A DNA stretch of 64,000 nt from G965220305 sp965220305 (GTDB lineage: Bacteria; Chloroflexota; Dehalococcoidia; Lucifugimonadales; UBA3495), in contig OZ244817.1 in the NCBI GenBank assembly GCA_965220305.1, positions 3,720,001-3,784,000 of the forward strand, in the 5' to 3' direction. Positions 15,300-24,954 of this stretch are shown here, one piece after another. Within the stretch, counting starts at the first letter, position 1. Each line of letters begins with the position of its first letter. The notes beneath the pieces were generated by a model. It saw only the letters and a program-made list of their open reading frames with translations, searched no databases and was not told where the DNA came from. A program made the position numbers and the translations under genes.

Positions 15300-16079
15300 A
15301 TGACCACACCCGACACCTTTGCTAGGACTGCCAAAGTCCCAAGCCCCATCGTGTTCCCGGACCCACCGGAGCGCGAACGCGACGATATGACCAATTTCAA
15401 CCAGCTCACCAGCACCGGCAGCGCCCATTACCTGGCCGAGCATTTGGGCAACCCGGAAACCACCCTGGTGTCCGGCGAGCATTACATCAGCCCCGTGCCG
15501 GTGGAGGACCTGACCGGAGTACGCTACCCCGACCTGCTGGTGGCCTTTGGGGTGGACCCGGCGGCCTACAAGTCCAGCAATGCCTATGTCATCTCGGAGC
15601 AGGGGAAGCCGCCTGACTTCGTGCTGGAAATCGCGTCCCGGCGCACTGGGAGCGAGGACACCGGGCCGAAGCGGGAAGCGTACTCCGCCCTGGGCATCGG
15701 GGAATACTGGCGGTTCGATGAGACGGGCCGGTATCACGGGACCCGTTTGGCCGGGGAGCGGCTGGTGGAAGGGGAGTACGTCGCTATAGACATCGAGGAA
15801 CTGCCCAACGGCAGCTTGCAGGGATACAGCCCGGCGTTGAACCTGCGCCTGCGGTGGGAAACAGGTGAGTTGGTCTTTTACGACCCGGCCACGGGCCGGC
15901 CCATCGTCACCCTGGAAGATGAACGGGCTCAGGCCAATGCCGAGCGGGAGGCCCGCGTGACCGCCGAAGTCGAACTCAACGCCGAGCGGGAGGCCCGCGC
16001 TGCCGCCGAGGCTCGTGCCGACGCCGCCGAAGCCCGCGTCCGCGAGCTGGAGGAACAGCTCCATCGCCAGGGGCCGTGA
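15300..16079 (+). CDS. Uma2-family (DUF820) putative nuclease with coiled-coil tail
   Basis: A 259-aa protein. Residues about 30-190 match the Uma2/DUF820 restriction-endonuclease-like fold: YPDLLVAFG, then DFVLEIASRRTGSEDTGPKR (the D and E-x-x-S-x-x-T core of the active site), then YSALGIGEYWRFDE. Residues about 205-255 are an alanine/arginine/glutamate coiled coil with near repeats (AEREARVTAEVELNAEREAR). I start at ATG 15300. Uma2 genes are abundant in Chloroflexota and cyanobacteria and often lie in mobile DNA, but their biological role is not settled. It has no obvious operon partner. Confidence 0.82.
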   Translation: MTTPDTFARTAKVPSPIVFPDPPERERDDMTNFNQLTSTGSAHYLAEHLGNPETTLVSGEHYISPVPVEDLTGVRYPDLLVAFGVDPAAYKSSNAYVISEQGKPPDFVLEIASRRTGSEDTGPKREAYSALGIGEYWRFDETGRYHGTRLAGERLVEGEYVAIDIEELPNGSLQGYSPALNLRLRWETGELVFYDPATGRPIVTLEDERAQANAEREARVTAEVELNAEREARAAAEARADAAEARVRELEEQLHRQGP

Positions 16080-16644
16080 CGACGCCTTGGTTTGACCGGG
16101 AAATCAGATTGCCGATGAAAGGGGGCAGCCAACAGCCATGTCCGGCGGCAACAGCAGCAGGCTGTTGCGCCGCCGCATAATGCGCCCTCGTAACAGCCGT
16201 TACCTACCTCTTACGAAAGGGAATTATATACAATGTTACCCGGTGGATACTTTACGGCCTGTAACACTGCCATATAGACGAAAGCGGGAACATAATTGAC
16301 GGAAGCAGTTCGGCGTAGTTCCGTGTTTATACGGAATCTTGTGGATGGGTAGAATCGTATATAACTCCCGAACTTTAGCCCGAGCGCAATTGATATCAAA
16401 GGCGCAACAGACATCTCAGACATCGACAAGATCAACTTCATCAGGCTCGATCCGAGCCACAGCGATTGTTCAGGCATCATCCCGTAGCCGCTGCCGGCAT
16501 GGTCCAGGAATGTGCTTGCTTTCCTCAAGAGATTCTCAGCCGATAATTCGCCCATCGGGTTTTGGAGGTTAGTGGCAGGGTCCGGTGGTCTCCCGCCGGC
16601 ACCGCCGCGTGTTCGTTCTAAACTAACAGGAGCGTGATCGTCTA
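16080..16644. other. Intergenic stretch before the large surface-protein gene
   Basis: About 565 bases with lower GC than the neighbours. A minus-strand open frame covers part of it but has no ribosome binding site or recognisable motif and overlaps the surface-protein start. The region probably carries the promoter of the gene at 16645. I see no other structure. Confidence 0.4.
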
Positions 16645-19600
16645 ATGAGCGTGTACCGACGGATAGCATTGTTCGTAGTCCTGACCGCCGGCCTGGGCCT
16701 GGCCCTGCTGCCCGGCGCGGAAGTGGCGCAGGCCGCGGCCCCGACAATCGAATCGGTGGCGATCACCTCGACGCCGACCATCGACGCGGACCAGGACGGC
16801 ACGGCCGACACCTACGGCGTGGGCGAGAACCTCGAGGTCACGGTGACCTGGAACCAGAACGTGAGCTGGGACGTCTCGGCCACGAACGCGGTGATCACGA
16901 TGAACTTCAACGTCGGCGGCACCAGGCTCGCGAGGCTGGTGACGGGCGGGGCGACGAGCGGCACCTCGCAGTCGCTGGTGTTCCGCAAACAGGTGAGCAG
17001 CAGCTACACGGACACCGACGGCTTTACACTGGTGGTGTCCAACATGAACGTCGTGTTCCTGAATAATGGGGCGACGATCAGGAACGCCGGCAGCGAGGAC
17101 GCGAGCCTCGCATGCACGTCGCCGTGCATGCTGCCAGTGGCCGATGCGAACCACAAGGTGGACGGCAGCCGGAGCCCGGACACGGCCGCGCCGGCGCTTC
17201 AGAGCGCGACGGTTGAAGGGGCGGAGCTGGCGCTGACCTACGACGAGGCGCTGAGCGGGTCGGCGCCGAACGCGGGGGCCTTCACCGTGACGGTGGCCGG
17301 GAGCAGCCGGAGCGTCAACAGCGTCGCGCTGAGCGGCAAGGCCCTGACGCTGACCCTGGCCTCGGCGGTGACGTCCGGGCAGACGGTGACCGTGAGCTAC
17401 ATCGCAGTGAACGCTGGGGGCAACCCGGTCCAGGACGCCGCCGGCAACCAGGCGGTGGACCTCACCAACCAGGCGGTGACCAACAACACCGACTCCCCGC
17501 CGGCGGTGTCAGGCGCGCTCTCGATCACGTCGTCGCCGACGACCGGCACGACCTACGGCGCGGGCGAGAATATCGAGGTCACGGCGGCGTTCAACGAGAA
17601 CGTGACAGTGACGGGAACCCCGCAGCTTGAAATCGCGGTGGGGTCGAACAACCGCCAGGCGGACTACAACCGGGGCAGCGGCACGGCGTCGCTGGTGTTC
17701 CGCTACACGGTGGCGGCGGGGGACGAGGACACCGACGGCATATCCGTCGCGGCGAACAAGCTGACCCTCAACAGCGGAACAATCAAGGACTCCGACGACA
17801 ATGACGCTGCGCTGACCCACACCGCGCTGGCGGCCCAGTCGGGCCACAAGGTGGACGGGGTCGCGCCGGCGGTATCGGGCGCGCTCTCGGTGTCGTCGAC
17901 GCCGACGACCGGCACGACCTACGGCGCGGGCGAGCACGTCGAGGTCACGGTGGCGTTCAACGAGAACGTGACGGTGACGGGAACCCCGCAGCTTGAGATC
18001 GCGGTGGGGTCCAACAACCGCCAGGCGGACTACAACCGGGGCAGCGGCACGGCGTCGCTGGTGTTCCGCTACACGGTGGCGGCGGGGGACGAGGACACCG
18101 ACGGCATATCCGTGGCGGCGAACAAGCTGACCCTCAACAGCGGAACAATCAAGGACGCGTCGGGCAACGCGGCGACGCTGACCCACACCGCGCTGGCGGC
18201 CCAGTCGGGCCACGAGGTGGACGGGGTCGCGCCGACGCTTCAGAGCGCGACGGTTAACGGGGCGAGCCTGACCTTGACCTACGACGAGAACCTGGACACA
18301 GGGTCCGTGCCTGCGGCGGGCGACTTCACGGTGACCGTGGATAGCAGCGAGCGGACCGTCAGCACGGTCATGGTCAGCGAGGCCACGATCACCCTGACCC
18401 TGGCCTCGGCGGTGTTGACCGGTCAGACGGTGACGGTGAGCTACACGGCGGGCACGAACCCGGTCCAGGACGCCGCTGGCAACCAGGCGGTGGACCTCAC
18501 CAACCAGGCGGTGACCAACAACACCGGCGTTCTGATGGACGTCGGTGGCCCTTGCGGCAACAACACCTGTCCCCACGCGCCGACGGGGACTGCCGTGCCG
18601 GGACCCGGCGGCGGCCAGATCACGGTGAGCTGGACGCCCGCCACCACCGGCGGCAGTGCGACCCAGTGGACAGTTTATATCAGAAAATCGGGAACCGACA
18701 GTTACTTATCTACGGACCTCCCCGGGAGCGTTCGCAGCCACACCTACAGCAACCAGGAGCAGGGCGTCGCCTACGACGTGCGGGTGCAAGGGAACATCGG
18801 AGGAACGATTTTCGGCAACCGAGCTGGGGCCAACGGCGTGGTGGCCCTGGACACCCCGCCGTCCCTCTCCGGTGCGGTGGTGGACGGAACGAGCCTGACC
18901 ATCACCTACGACGAGAACCTGGACACGGGGTCCGTGCCTGCGGCGGGCGACTTCACGGTGACGGTGGCCGGCAGCGAGCGGACCGTCAGCACGGTGGAGG
19001 TCAGCGAGGCCACGGTGACCCTGACCCTGGCCTCGGCGGTGAGGGCCGCTGAGACGGTGACGGTGAGCTACACGGCGGGCACGAATCCGGTCCAAGACGC
19101 GACGGGCAACGCCGCCGCCAACCTGACCAACCAGGCGGTGACCAACAATTCGACGCCGCTGCCGCGGCTGGTGAGCGGCACGATTAACAACACTTACGAC
19201 GGCAGCGACTACACGATGCGGGCGGTGCTGCACTTCAGCAAGGCGCTGGACGCGACGGTGACGCCCGCCGGGAGCCAGTTCACCACCGTGCTGATTGGGG
19301 GAGACGGCCGCGAGAAACGCCCCTATCCCAGCTATTACAGGGACAATGCCCCCGATTCGGTCACCGTCACCGGAAACACCATCATACTGGAGTGGGAAGG
19401 CATCCTGCTCTCCTTCGACATGAGGATGGGGGTGCGGATCACGGACCGGAGCAACATCCGGGACCTGTCGCGCAACCCGATGGCGGCGCCGACCGCGCTG
19501 TTGGAGCTGACCAACATCTCGCCGTCCGACGGCATCCTCGATCTGGAGCTCAAGCTCAAGCCCATGCTGGCGGTAACGGGTTCAGCGGTGGTGAACGGGG

Positions 19601-22600
19601 CGGCGCTGACGCTCAAGTTCGACCGCATCCTCGATCCGGCAGACTCGGCGGCGCCGCTGCCAACCGCCTTCACGGTCTCGGGGGCGGCGGCGGCGACAAC
19701 GGTCACCTCGGTGAAGATCCGCGGCGCGAGCGTCATGCTGACCCTGAGCCCGGCCGTGGGCCAGACCGAAACCGGGGTCACGCTGAGCTACGGCAAAAAT
19801 GCCCCCCCGGCGACCCGGAACCTCCGGAACCTCTGGCGCATTGACGCGGACTCGTTCACCAACCAGGCGGTGACCAACGCGCTGGGCGACACGACGAAGC
19901 CGACGCTGGTCGCGGGCACGGCCAACGAGGATACGGTGAAGCTGTGGTTCAGCGAGCCGCTGGACGCAACGGCGCCGCCGCAGGCAAGTAAGATGCCTGT
20001 CTCATTCAGTTTGGGTACCGTTACCAACGTCGCTGTTGCCGGGAACGTGATCACCCTGACGACGTCCTTAGCAACGACCCAGGGCACAGTGGTCACGATA
20101 GGCTTCTTGTCCGGGTTCGTGGTGCAAGATCTCGCCGGCAACCAGATTGTGCGGCCGAATAGTTACGATCTGACCAACATCACGGGCCTGGCGGCCGTCA
20201 ACCCGGCGCTGGCGATGACCGACCCGGCAGTGGTGAGCGGCAACACGCTGACCCTCACCTTCGACCTGGCGCTGGAACCGGCATCGCTGCCGCCAGCCGC
20301 GTTCACGGTCTCGGGGGCCGCTCCCGAGGCCATCGTGGATTCCGTGAAGATCGACGGCAAGACGGTCGAGCTGACCCTCAGGGCGTCGGTGCCGGCTGGT
20401 TGGAAGAGGCTCACGGTGAGCTACGACGCCACGCAGACGCCGGGCATCAAGAGCCTCACGGGCGGGTCCGCCGCCGCGTTCACCGGCCAGGCGGTGACGG
20501 TGTCGGGGACGGACGTGGTTGCGCCCAAACTGCGGTGCGGCATACCGGATTACAGGAATAGAAGGTTCCGTTTCGACTTCGGCCAGACTCTGCCCCCAGG
20601 CTATAATGTTCTGACGTGTGGGGAGGCCGTAGGGACCACGCTCACGCTCAAATTCGACGAGATGCTGGAAACGTCCGCGCCGCCGGTGAGCGCGTTTGCC
20701 GTGTACCGGCAGGTTCACGGTTACCACGTCCCCGGCGAAATGCCGACAGCGGTGAACATCAACGGGAAGGTTGTTACCCTCACGCTGCCCAAAAAGGTAA
20801 CTGGAGGGACCGATAGGTTGGATCTGTGGTACGAGAAACCGGCAACGAACCCGCTGAAGGACACCGCCGGCAACCAGGTGCCGAAATTCCACTACCCGAT
20901 CCACGTGCCCGACGTCACCCCTCCGACGCTGGTCGCCGGCCGGATCGACGGGACGGCGGTGACGCTGGGTTACAGCGAGCCGCTGGCCCGGACCACGCCG
21001 GCCGCGAGCCATTTCACGCTGGCCGGCGCCAATCTCGGCGCCATCAGCAACGTCGCCGTTGACGGGACCGCCATCACGTTCACGACGGCCACCGCAGCCA
21101 CCGCGAGCCAGACGATCACGGTCACCGTCTCCGAATCGAGCGAAATCCGCGACCCCGCCTTGAACCAGGCGACGCCGGTAACCACGGCGGTCACCCTGAA
21201 GAACGCGGCGTCCTCCGGCGACCCGGGCGCGCCGGCGCTGGTGGCGAAGACGATGGCGACGGACCCGGCGGTGGTGGATGGGGGCCTGGTGACGCTGACC
21301 TACGACAAGGACCTCGATCCGGCGTCGGTGCCGCCGCGCCGGGCCTTCACGGCGTATTATCCGGGGCACAGCGTCGACATCGTCGCCATCGACGGCGCGA
21401 AGGTGCTCCTGACCCTGGGGGCGCCGGTGTGGCCCTGCGACGGGTCGTTCAAGCTGGAATACGACAATGCGTTCACGCCGAAGATCCAGAACCTCTGGGG
21501 CACGGCGGCGCCCGGGTTCACCGGGGAGGACAACGCAGTGACGGTGACCAACGACAGGGCGGACGACTGCGGCACGGAGGGCATGGTTGGTGGCATGTCG
21601 GCGAACGGGTCGAGCCTGACGTTGAGCTTCAACGAGCCGCTGGACACCACGCGCGAGGAGCCGGACCCGAGCGGCTTCGAGGTCGAGGGGGATTCGGCGT
21701 CGGGCGCGGATGCCCCGACAGTTGAGGAAGTCGGATTCTCCTCCGCCAACGCGATTGTGCTGACGCTGAGCCGGTCCGTGGCCCCCGAAGAAACGGTGAC
21801 GGTGAGCCACTCGCGCCCGAAGACCGGCAACGTCTTGTGGCAAGCCAACGGCGATCAGGTGCAATACTTCTCCACAGCGCCGGACAGTGCGGCCCCGACG
21901 GTGACCGGGGTGGCGGTGGTCTCCGACGCTGGGCCGGACGACACCTACGGTTCGGGCGACATGATCCGGGTGCGGCTCGCCTTCGGCGAGGCGGTGGATG
22001 TCTCCGGGACGCCGCGGCTACAGATCAAGATGGACCCGGCCTACGGCGAGAAGTGGGCGGTCTATGAGAGCGGGAGCGGCACGGCGGCCCTGGTGTTCGC
22101 CTTCGGGCCGGTGGCGGAGCCGAATTTCTCGCCGCAGGGGATCGCGGTGCTGGCGGACACGCTGGAGCTGAACGGCGGCGCGATTGCGTCGCAAGCGACG
22201 GGTGTGGCGGCGGCGCTGGATCATGCAGGCCTCGATCACGATCCGGCGCACAAAGTGGACCACGCGCCCCCACCCACGCTGAGCGTGGGGAATGCGCGGG
22301 CCGAGGAAGGTGGGACGCTGGTGTTCACCGTGCGCCTCAGCGAGTCCGCTGGCGCGGCAGTGACGGTGGACTACGCCACGTCCGACGGCGCGGCGACGGA
22401 GGGCCAGGACTACACGGCGGCGTCGGGGACGCTGACCTTCGCGGCGGGCGTGCTGGAGCAGGCCGTCGAGGTGGCGGCGCTCACGGACCGGGCCGAGGAA
22501 GGCGATGAGACCTTCACGGTGTCCCTGTCCAACCCGTCAGGGGCGACCTTGGCGGACGGGGAGGCCGCCGGCACGGTGGTGAACGTGGCCCCGCCGCCGC

Positions 22601-23676
22601 CCGTGGTGAGCGTGGCGGACGCCCGGGCCGATGAAGGGGGTACGCTGGTGTTCACCGTGCGCCTCAGCGAGGCCGCTGACGCGGCGGTGACGGTGGACTA
22701 CGCCACGTCCGACGGCACGGCAACGGCGGGCGAGGACTACACGGCGGCAGCGGGGACGCTGACCTTCGCGGCGGGCGTGCTGGAGCAGACCGTCGAGGTG
22801 GCGGCACTGGAGGACCGGACCGATGAGGGCGATGAGACCTTCACGGTATCCCTCTCCAACCCGTCGGGGGCGACCCTGGCCGACGGCGAGGCCACCGGCA
22901 CGGTGGCGAACGTGGCCCCGCCGCTGCCCGCGGTGACCGGGGTGGCCATCGCCTCGGACCCGGGGCCGGACGACACCTACCGCCTGGGCGACATGATCCG
23001 GGTGCGGCTCGCCTTCGACGAGGCGGTGGATGTCTCCGGGACGCCGAGGCTACAGATCAAGATGGACCCGGCCTACGGCGAGAAGTGGGCGGTCTATGAG
23101 AGCGGCAGCGGCACGGCGGCCCTGGTGTTCGCCTTCGGGCCGGTGGCAGAGCCGAACTTCTCGGACCAGGGGATTGCGGTGCTGGCGGACACGCTGGAGC
23201 TGAACGGCGGCGCGATTGTGTCGCAGGCGACGGGCACGGCCGCGGCGCTGGATCATGCGGGCCTCGACCACGACCCGGCGCATAAGGTGGACCATGCCGC
23301 CGCGCCGCCCACGCTGAGCGCGGCGGATGCCCGGGCCGATGAAGGTGGGACGCTGGTGTTCACCGTGCGCCTCAGCGAGGCCAGCGGCGCGGCGGTGACG
23401 GTGGACTACGCCACGTCCGACGGCACGGCAGCGGCGGGCCAGGACTACGCGGCGTCGGCGGGGACGCTGACCTTCGCGGCGGGCGAGGTGGAGCAGACCG
23501 TCGAGGTGGCGGCGCTGGAGGACCGGACCGAGGAGGGCGATGAGACCTTCACGGTGTCCCTCTCCAACCCGTCGGGGGCGACCCTGGCCGACGGCGAACG
23601 TGGCCCCGCCGAACGCTCCGCCGGTGTTCAACCCCGAAAGCTACAGCTTCTCGATACCGGAGTCGGCCTTGTATGA
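16645..23676 (+). CDS. Giant secreted repeat protein (SWM-type, fibronectin III and Calx-beta repeats)
   Basis: A 2343-aa exported protein. Residues 1-33 are a Sec signal peptide (RRIALFVVLTAGLGLALLPG, cleavage after AQA). It then has many Ig-like SWM-type domains of about 90-120 aa (LTYDEALSG, TVTVAGS, TVSYTAGTNPVQDAAGN), a fibronectin-like insert near residue 640 with a CGNNTC pair, and three Calx-beta domains (GGTLVFTVRLSE, VTVDYATSDG, EGDETFTVSLSNPSG) alternating with two nearly identical PDDTY...AHKVDH domains. Such repeats are used for adhesion or cell-envelope scaffolding. No membrane anchor or sorting motif is seen. The frame ends early at 23676 because of a frameshift near 23598; the original end lies at 23910. 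Very high DNA identity between repeats suggests recent expansion. Confidence 0.83.
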   Translation: MSVYRRIALFVVLTAGLGLALLPGAEVAQAAAPTIESVAITSTPTIDADQDGTADTYGVGENLEVTVTWNQNVSWDVSATNAVITMNFNVGGTRLARLVTGGATSGTSQSLVFRKQVSSSYTDTDGFTLVVSNMNVVFLNNGATIRNAGSEDASLACTSPCMLPVADANHKVDGSRSPDTAAPALQSATVEGAELALTYDEALSGSAPNAGAFTVTVAGSSRSVNSVALSGKALTLTLASAVTSGQTVTVSYIAVNAGGNPVQDAAGNQAVDLTNQAVTNNTDSPPAVSGALSITSSPTTGTTYGAGENIEVTAAFNENVTVTGTPQLEIAVGSNNRQADYNRGSGTASLVFRYTVAAGDEDTDGISVAANKLTLNSGTIKDSDDNDAALTHTALAAQSGHKVDGVAPAVSGALSVSSTPTTGTTYGAGEHVEVTVAFNENVTVTGTPQLEIAVGSNNRQADYNRGSGTASLVFRYTVAAGDEDTDGISVAANKLTLNSGTIKDASGNAATLTHTALAAQSGHEVDGVAPTLQSATVNGASLTLTYDENLDTGSVPAAGDFTVTVDSSERTVSTVMVSEATITLTLASAVLTGQTVTVSYTAGTNPVQDAAGNQAVDLTNQAVTNNTGVLMDVGGPCGNNTCPHAPTGTAVPGPGGGQITVSWTPATTGGSATQWTVYIRKSGTDSYLSTDLPGSVRSHTYSNQEQGVAYDVRVQGNIGGTIFGNRAGANGVVALDTPPSLSGAVVDGTSLTITYDENLDTGSVPAAGDFTVTVAGSERTVSTVEVSEATVTLTLASAVRAAETVTVSYTAGTNPVQDATGNAAANLTNQAVTNNSTPLPRLVSGTINNTYDGSDYTMRAVLHFSKALDATVTPAGSQFTTVLIGGDGREKRPYPSYYRDNAPDSVTVTGNTIILEWEGILLSFDMRMGVRITDRSNIRDLSRNPMAAPTALLELTNISPSDGILDLELKLKPMLAVTGSAVVNGAALTLKFDRILDPADSAAPLPTAFTVSGAAAATTVTSVKIRGASVMLTLSPAVGQTETGVTLSYGKNAPPATRNLRNLWRIDADSFTNQAVTNALGDTTKPTLVAGTANEDTVKLWFSEPLDATAPPQASKMPVSFSLGTVTNVAVAGNVITLTTSLATTQGTVVTIGFLSGFVVQDLAGNQIVRPNSYDLTNITGLAAVNPALAMTDPAVVSGNTLTLTFDLALEPASLPPAAFTVSGAAPEAIVDSVKIDGKTVELTLRASVPAGWKRLTVSYDATQTPGIKSLTGGSAAAFTGQAVTVSGTDVVAPKLRCGIPDYRNRRFRFDFGQTLPPGYNVLTCGEAVGTTLTLKFDEMLETSAPPVSAFAVYRQVHGYHVPGEMPTAVNINGKVVTLTLPKKVTGGTDRLDLWYEKPATNPLKDTAGNQVPKFHYPIHVPDVTPPTLVAGRIDGTAVTLGYSEPLARTTPAASHFTLAGANLGAISNVAVDGTAITFTTATAATASQTITVTVSESSEIRDPALNQATPVTTAVTLKNAASSGDPGAPALVAKTMATDPAVVDGGLVTLTYDKDLDPASVPPRRAFTAYYPGHSVDIVAIDGAKVLLTLGAPVWPCDGSFKLEYDNAFTPKIQNLWGTAAPGFTGEDNAVTVTNDRADDCGTEGMVGGMSANGSSLTLSFNEPLDTTREEPDPSGFEVEGDSASGADAPTVEEVGFSSANAIVLTLSRSVAPEETVTVSHSRPKTGNVLWQANGDQVQYFSTAPDSAAPTVTGVAVVSDAGPDDTYGSGDMIRVRLAFGEAVDVSGTPRLQIKMDPAYGEKWAVYESGSGTAALVFAFGPVAEPNFSPQGIAVLADTLELNGGAIASQATGVAAALDHAGLDHDPAHKVDHAPPPTLSVGNARAEEGGTLVFTVRLSESAGAAVTVDYATSDGAATEGQDYTAASGTLTFAAGVLEQAVEVAALTDRAEEGDETFTVSLSNPSGATLADGEAAGTVVNVAPPPPVVSVADARADEGGTLVFTVRLSEAADAAVTVDYATSDGTATAGEDYTAAAGTLTFAAGVLEQTVEVAALEDRTDEGDETFTVSLSNPSGATLADGEATGTVANVAPPLPAVTGVAIASDPGPDDTYRLGDMIRVRLAFDEAVDVSGTPRLQIKMDPAYGEKWAVYESGSGTAALVFAFGPVAEPNFSDQGIAVLADTLELNGGAIVSQATGTAAALDHAGLDHDPAHKVDHAAAPPTLSAADARADEGGTLVFTVRLSEASGAAVTVDYATSDGTAAAGQDYAASAGTLTFAAGEVEQTVEVAALEDRTEEGDETFTVSLSNPSGATLADGERGPAERSAGVQPRKLQLLDTGVGLV
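17501..18232 (+). repeat. Two 366-bp tandem repeats in the surface-protein gene
   Basis: 17501-17866 and 17867-18232 are near-identical head-to-tail copies of 366 bp (122 codons), one SWM-type domain each. The copies differ mainly at single bases and in the SDDND/ASGNA stretch. This indicates recent duplication and a site of likely copy-number variation. Confidence 0.75.
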
Positions 23677-23910
23677 AACCGTTGGTGTCGTCTCCGCAAC
23701 CGACCCGGACGCCGGTGATACCGTCACGTATCACATCACGGCGGGGAACGGCGCCGGGCGGTTCGAGATCGACTTGAACCGCGGCGAAATCCTGGTTTGG
23801 CGCGCGCTGGACCACGAGACGGTCCCGACCTACACCCTGACGGTGGAGGTGCGGGGCGGCGCACGGCGGAGGCGACGGTGGAGATCAGCGTGACGGACGT
23901 GGCCGAGTGA
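23598..23910 (+). pseudogene. Out-of-frame cadherin-like C-terminus of the surface protein
   Basis: In another frame the sequence reads APPVFNPESYSFSIPE, VVSATDPDAGDTVTYH, NRGEILVWRALDHE, TYTLTVEVR, a cadherin-type repeat, then after a second frame change TAEATVEISVTDVAE and a stop at 23908-23910. The two earlier Calx-beta copies have GGCGAGGCC...GGTGGCGAACGTGG at this place; here the 20 bases between the two GGCGA repeats are missing, which accounts for the first frameshift. A single missing base near 23861 explains the second. The protein therefore loses its last domain unless the assembly is wrong. Confidence 0.75.
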
Positions 23911-24417
23911 CGGATTCTACGGCGGAACCTGCCGCATAACTCCCATAGCGGGCCGCGATGCTTCCCCGGGAGCTCGTGGCCCGCTGCATTCAGGGGCGCG
24001 GTATTGCCTATGTCTTGCGAACGCTCGCAGGGAAACCGGGAAGCCCAGCCTGCGGCATCAGATGGCGCTGGCGGACTTGATGGGCCTCAGCCATTTATTT
24101 ACGGGATGGCTCGGAGACCCTCTCGGTCAGGCCAGTGGCTTGAAATCGAGTGATGGTCGGCTTTCTCTACCAGGTTGGGAGATGGCTGATTAGACCGTCA
24201 AAGTGAACCTAATCAGAAAAGTTCTTGATTTTATCCAGTTTGGTGGGCCTGACTTGACGGTAGGCAGTACCGTATTTGAGATGTGGATGGGGCTGTGAGC
24301 ATCCAAGTTGTGTGGCTCAAGTAAAAGCATAGAATGTGGCAGAAGTGCACGCGATCCCCAACGACATAGACCATCTATCGCAACCCCCCTCATTCCAGCA
24401 TCTCGACTAGGCGGTCG
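23911..24417. other. Gene-poor stretch
   Basis: About 500 bases between the surface-protein gene and a small remnant. Only short frames without ribosome binding sites are present. I see nothing functional in it. Confidence 0.4.
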
Positions 24418-24600
24418 CTACCAAAAGACCCGGAGACCTTGCTTCTGCCCCAATTCCTGTACCCTTATGGCGATGGAGAAGTCCTCCTTGAAGCCCATCC
24501 TGTGGTAAACCTCGGACACTGGTATGCGCTCCTTCTGCGGGTGCCGACCGACTCCGACATACCTTAGAAATTCCGGGGGTTCTTGACAGTATGTCCCTCG
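24418..24600 (-). pseudogene. Remnant of an unknown gene
   Basis: A 60-codon open frame, closed upstream by TGA (24601-24603) with no start near its beginning. Its translation looks protein-like: PPEFLRYVGVGRHPQKERIP, VSEVYHRMGFKEDFSIAIRV, then QELGQKQGLRVFW. I do not recognise the family. The lack of a start codon before the internal Met, and its isolation between the surface-protein gene and the KTSC gene, suggest a truncated 3' end of a lost gene. Confidence 0.35.
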
Positions 24601-24702
24601 TCACCAAGTCAATTTAAACCATACCTCAAGGCCAGAATGCAGGCGCTGGAGTTAGCGGGTCCAGGTCAGTAAGTTCAAAAAGGCCGATCTCCAATTTCTC
24701 TC

Positions 24703-24954
24703 CTAACGTCTTTCAAACTGATACCGACCCTTCACATTCGAATTTAGATACTGCCCTTTTGAGGGAGCCTGCAAGAATTCGTCGAATACCCATTCTTCCA
24801 CATCAAAATAGACATAGTTTCCAGACGTAAGAAATTGCACATAGAGTTCTTGAGTGGCCGGATCGTACCCTATAGCTTCTACGTTGCTGGAATCTACATA
24901 GTGCATTTCAGGTGTCAAGGTGCTGCTCCTGATGTTCGTGTATTGCTGACTCAT
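24703..24954 (-). CDS. KTSC-domain protein
   Basis: An 83-aa (or 67-aa) protein made of a single KTSC domain. The family pattern is visible: DSSNVEAIGYDPATQELYVQ, FLTSGNYVYFDVEEWVFDEF, LQAPSKGQYLNSNVKGRY. The first start overlaps the herA 3' end by 47 bp; an ATG at 24906, just past the herA stop, is the likelier start. Biochemical function of the domain is unclear; it occurs alone or fused to lysyl-tRNA-synthetase-like and phage proteins. It follows the sir2-herA pair on the same strand and may be co-transcribed. Confidence 0.75.
   Translation of the reverse strand: MSQQYTNIRSSTLTPEMHYVDSSNVEAIGYDPATQELYVQFLTSGNYVYFDVEEWVFDEFLQAPSKGQYLNSNVKGRYQFERR

Noticed and set aside
16211..16747. A 178-aa minus-strand frame before the surface-protein gene
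   Set aside because: It lacks a ribosome binding site, starts inside the signal-peptide region of the plus-strand gene and shows no family pattern.
17501..18232. Possible CRISPR or mobile repeat because of long identical DNA
   Set aside because: The repeats are in frame, 366 bp and encode protein domains. There are no short spaced repeats and no cas genes in the window.
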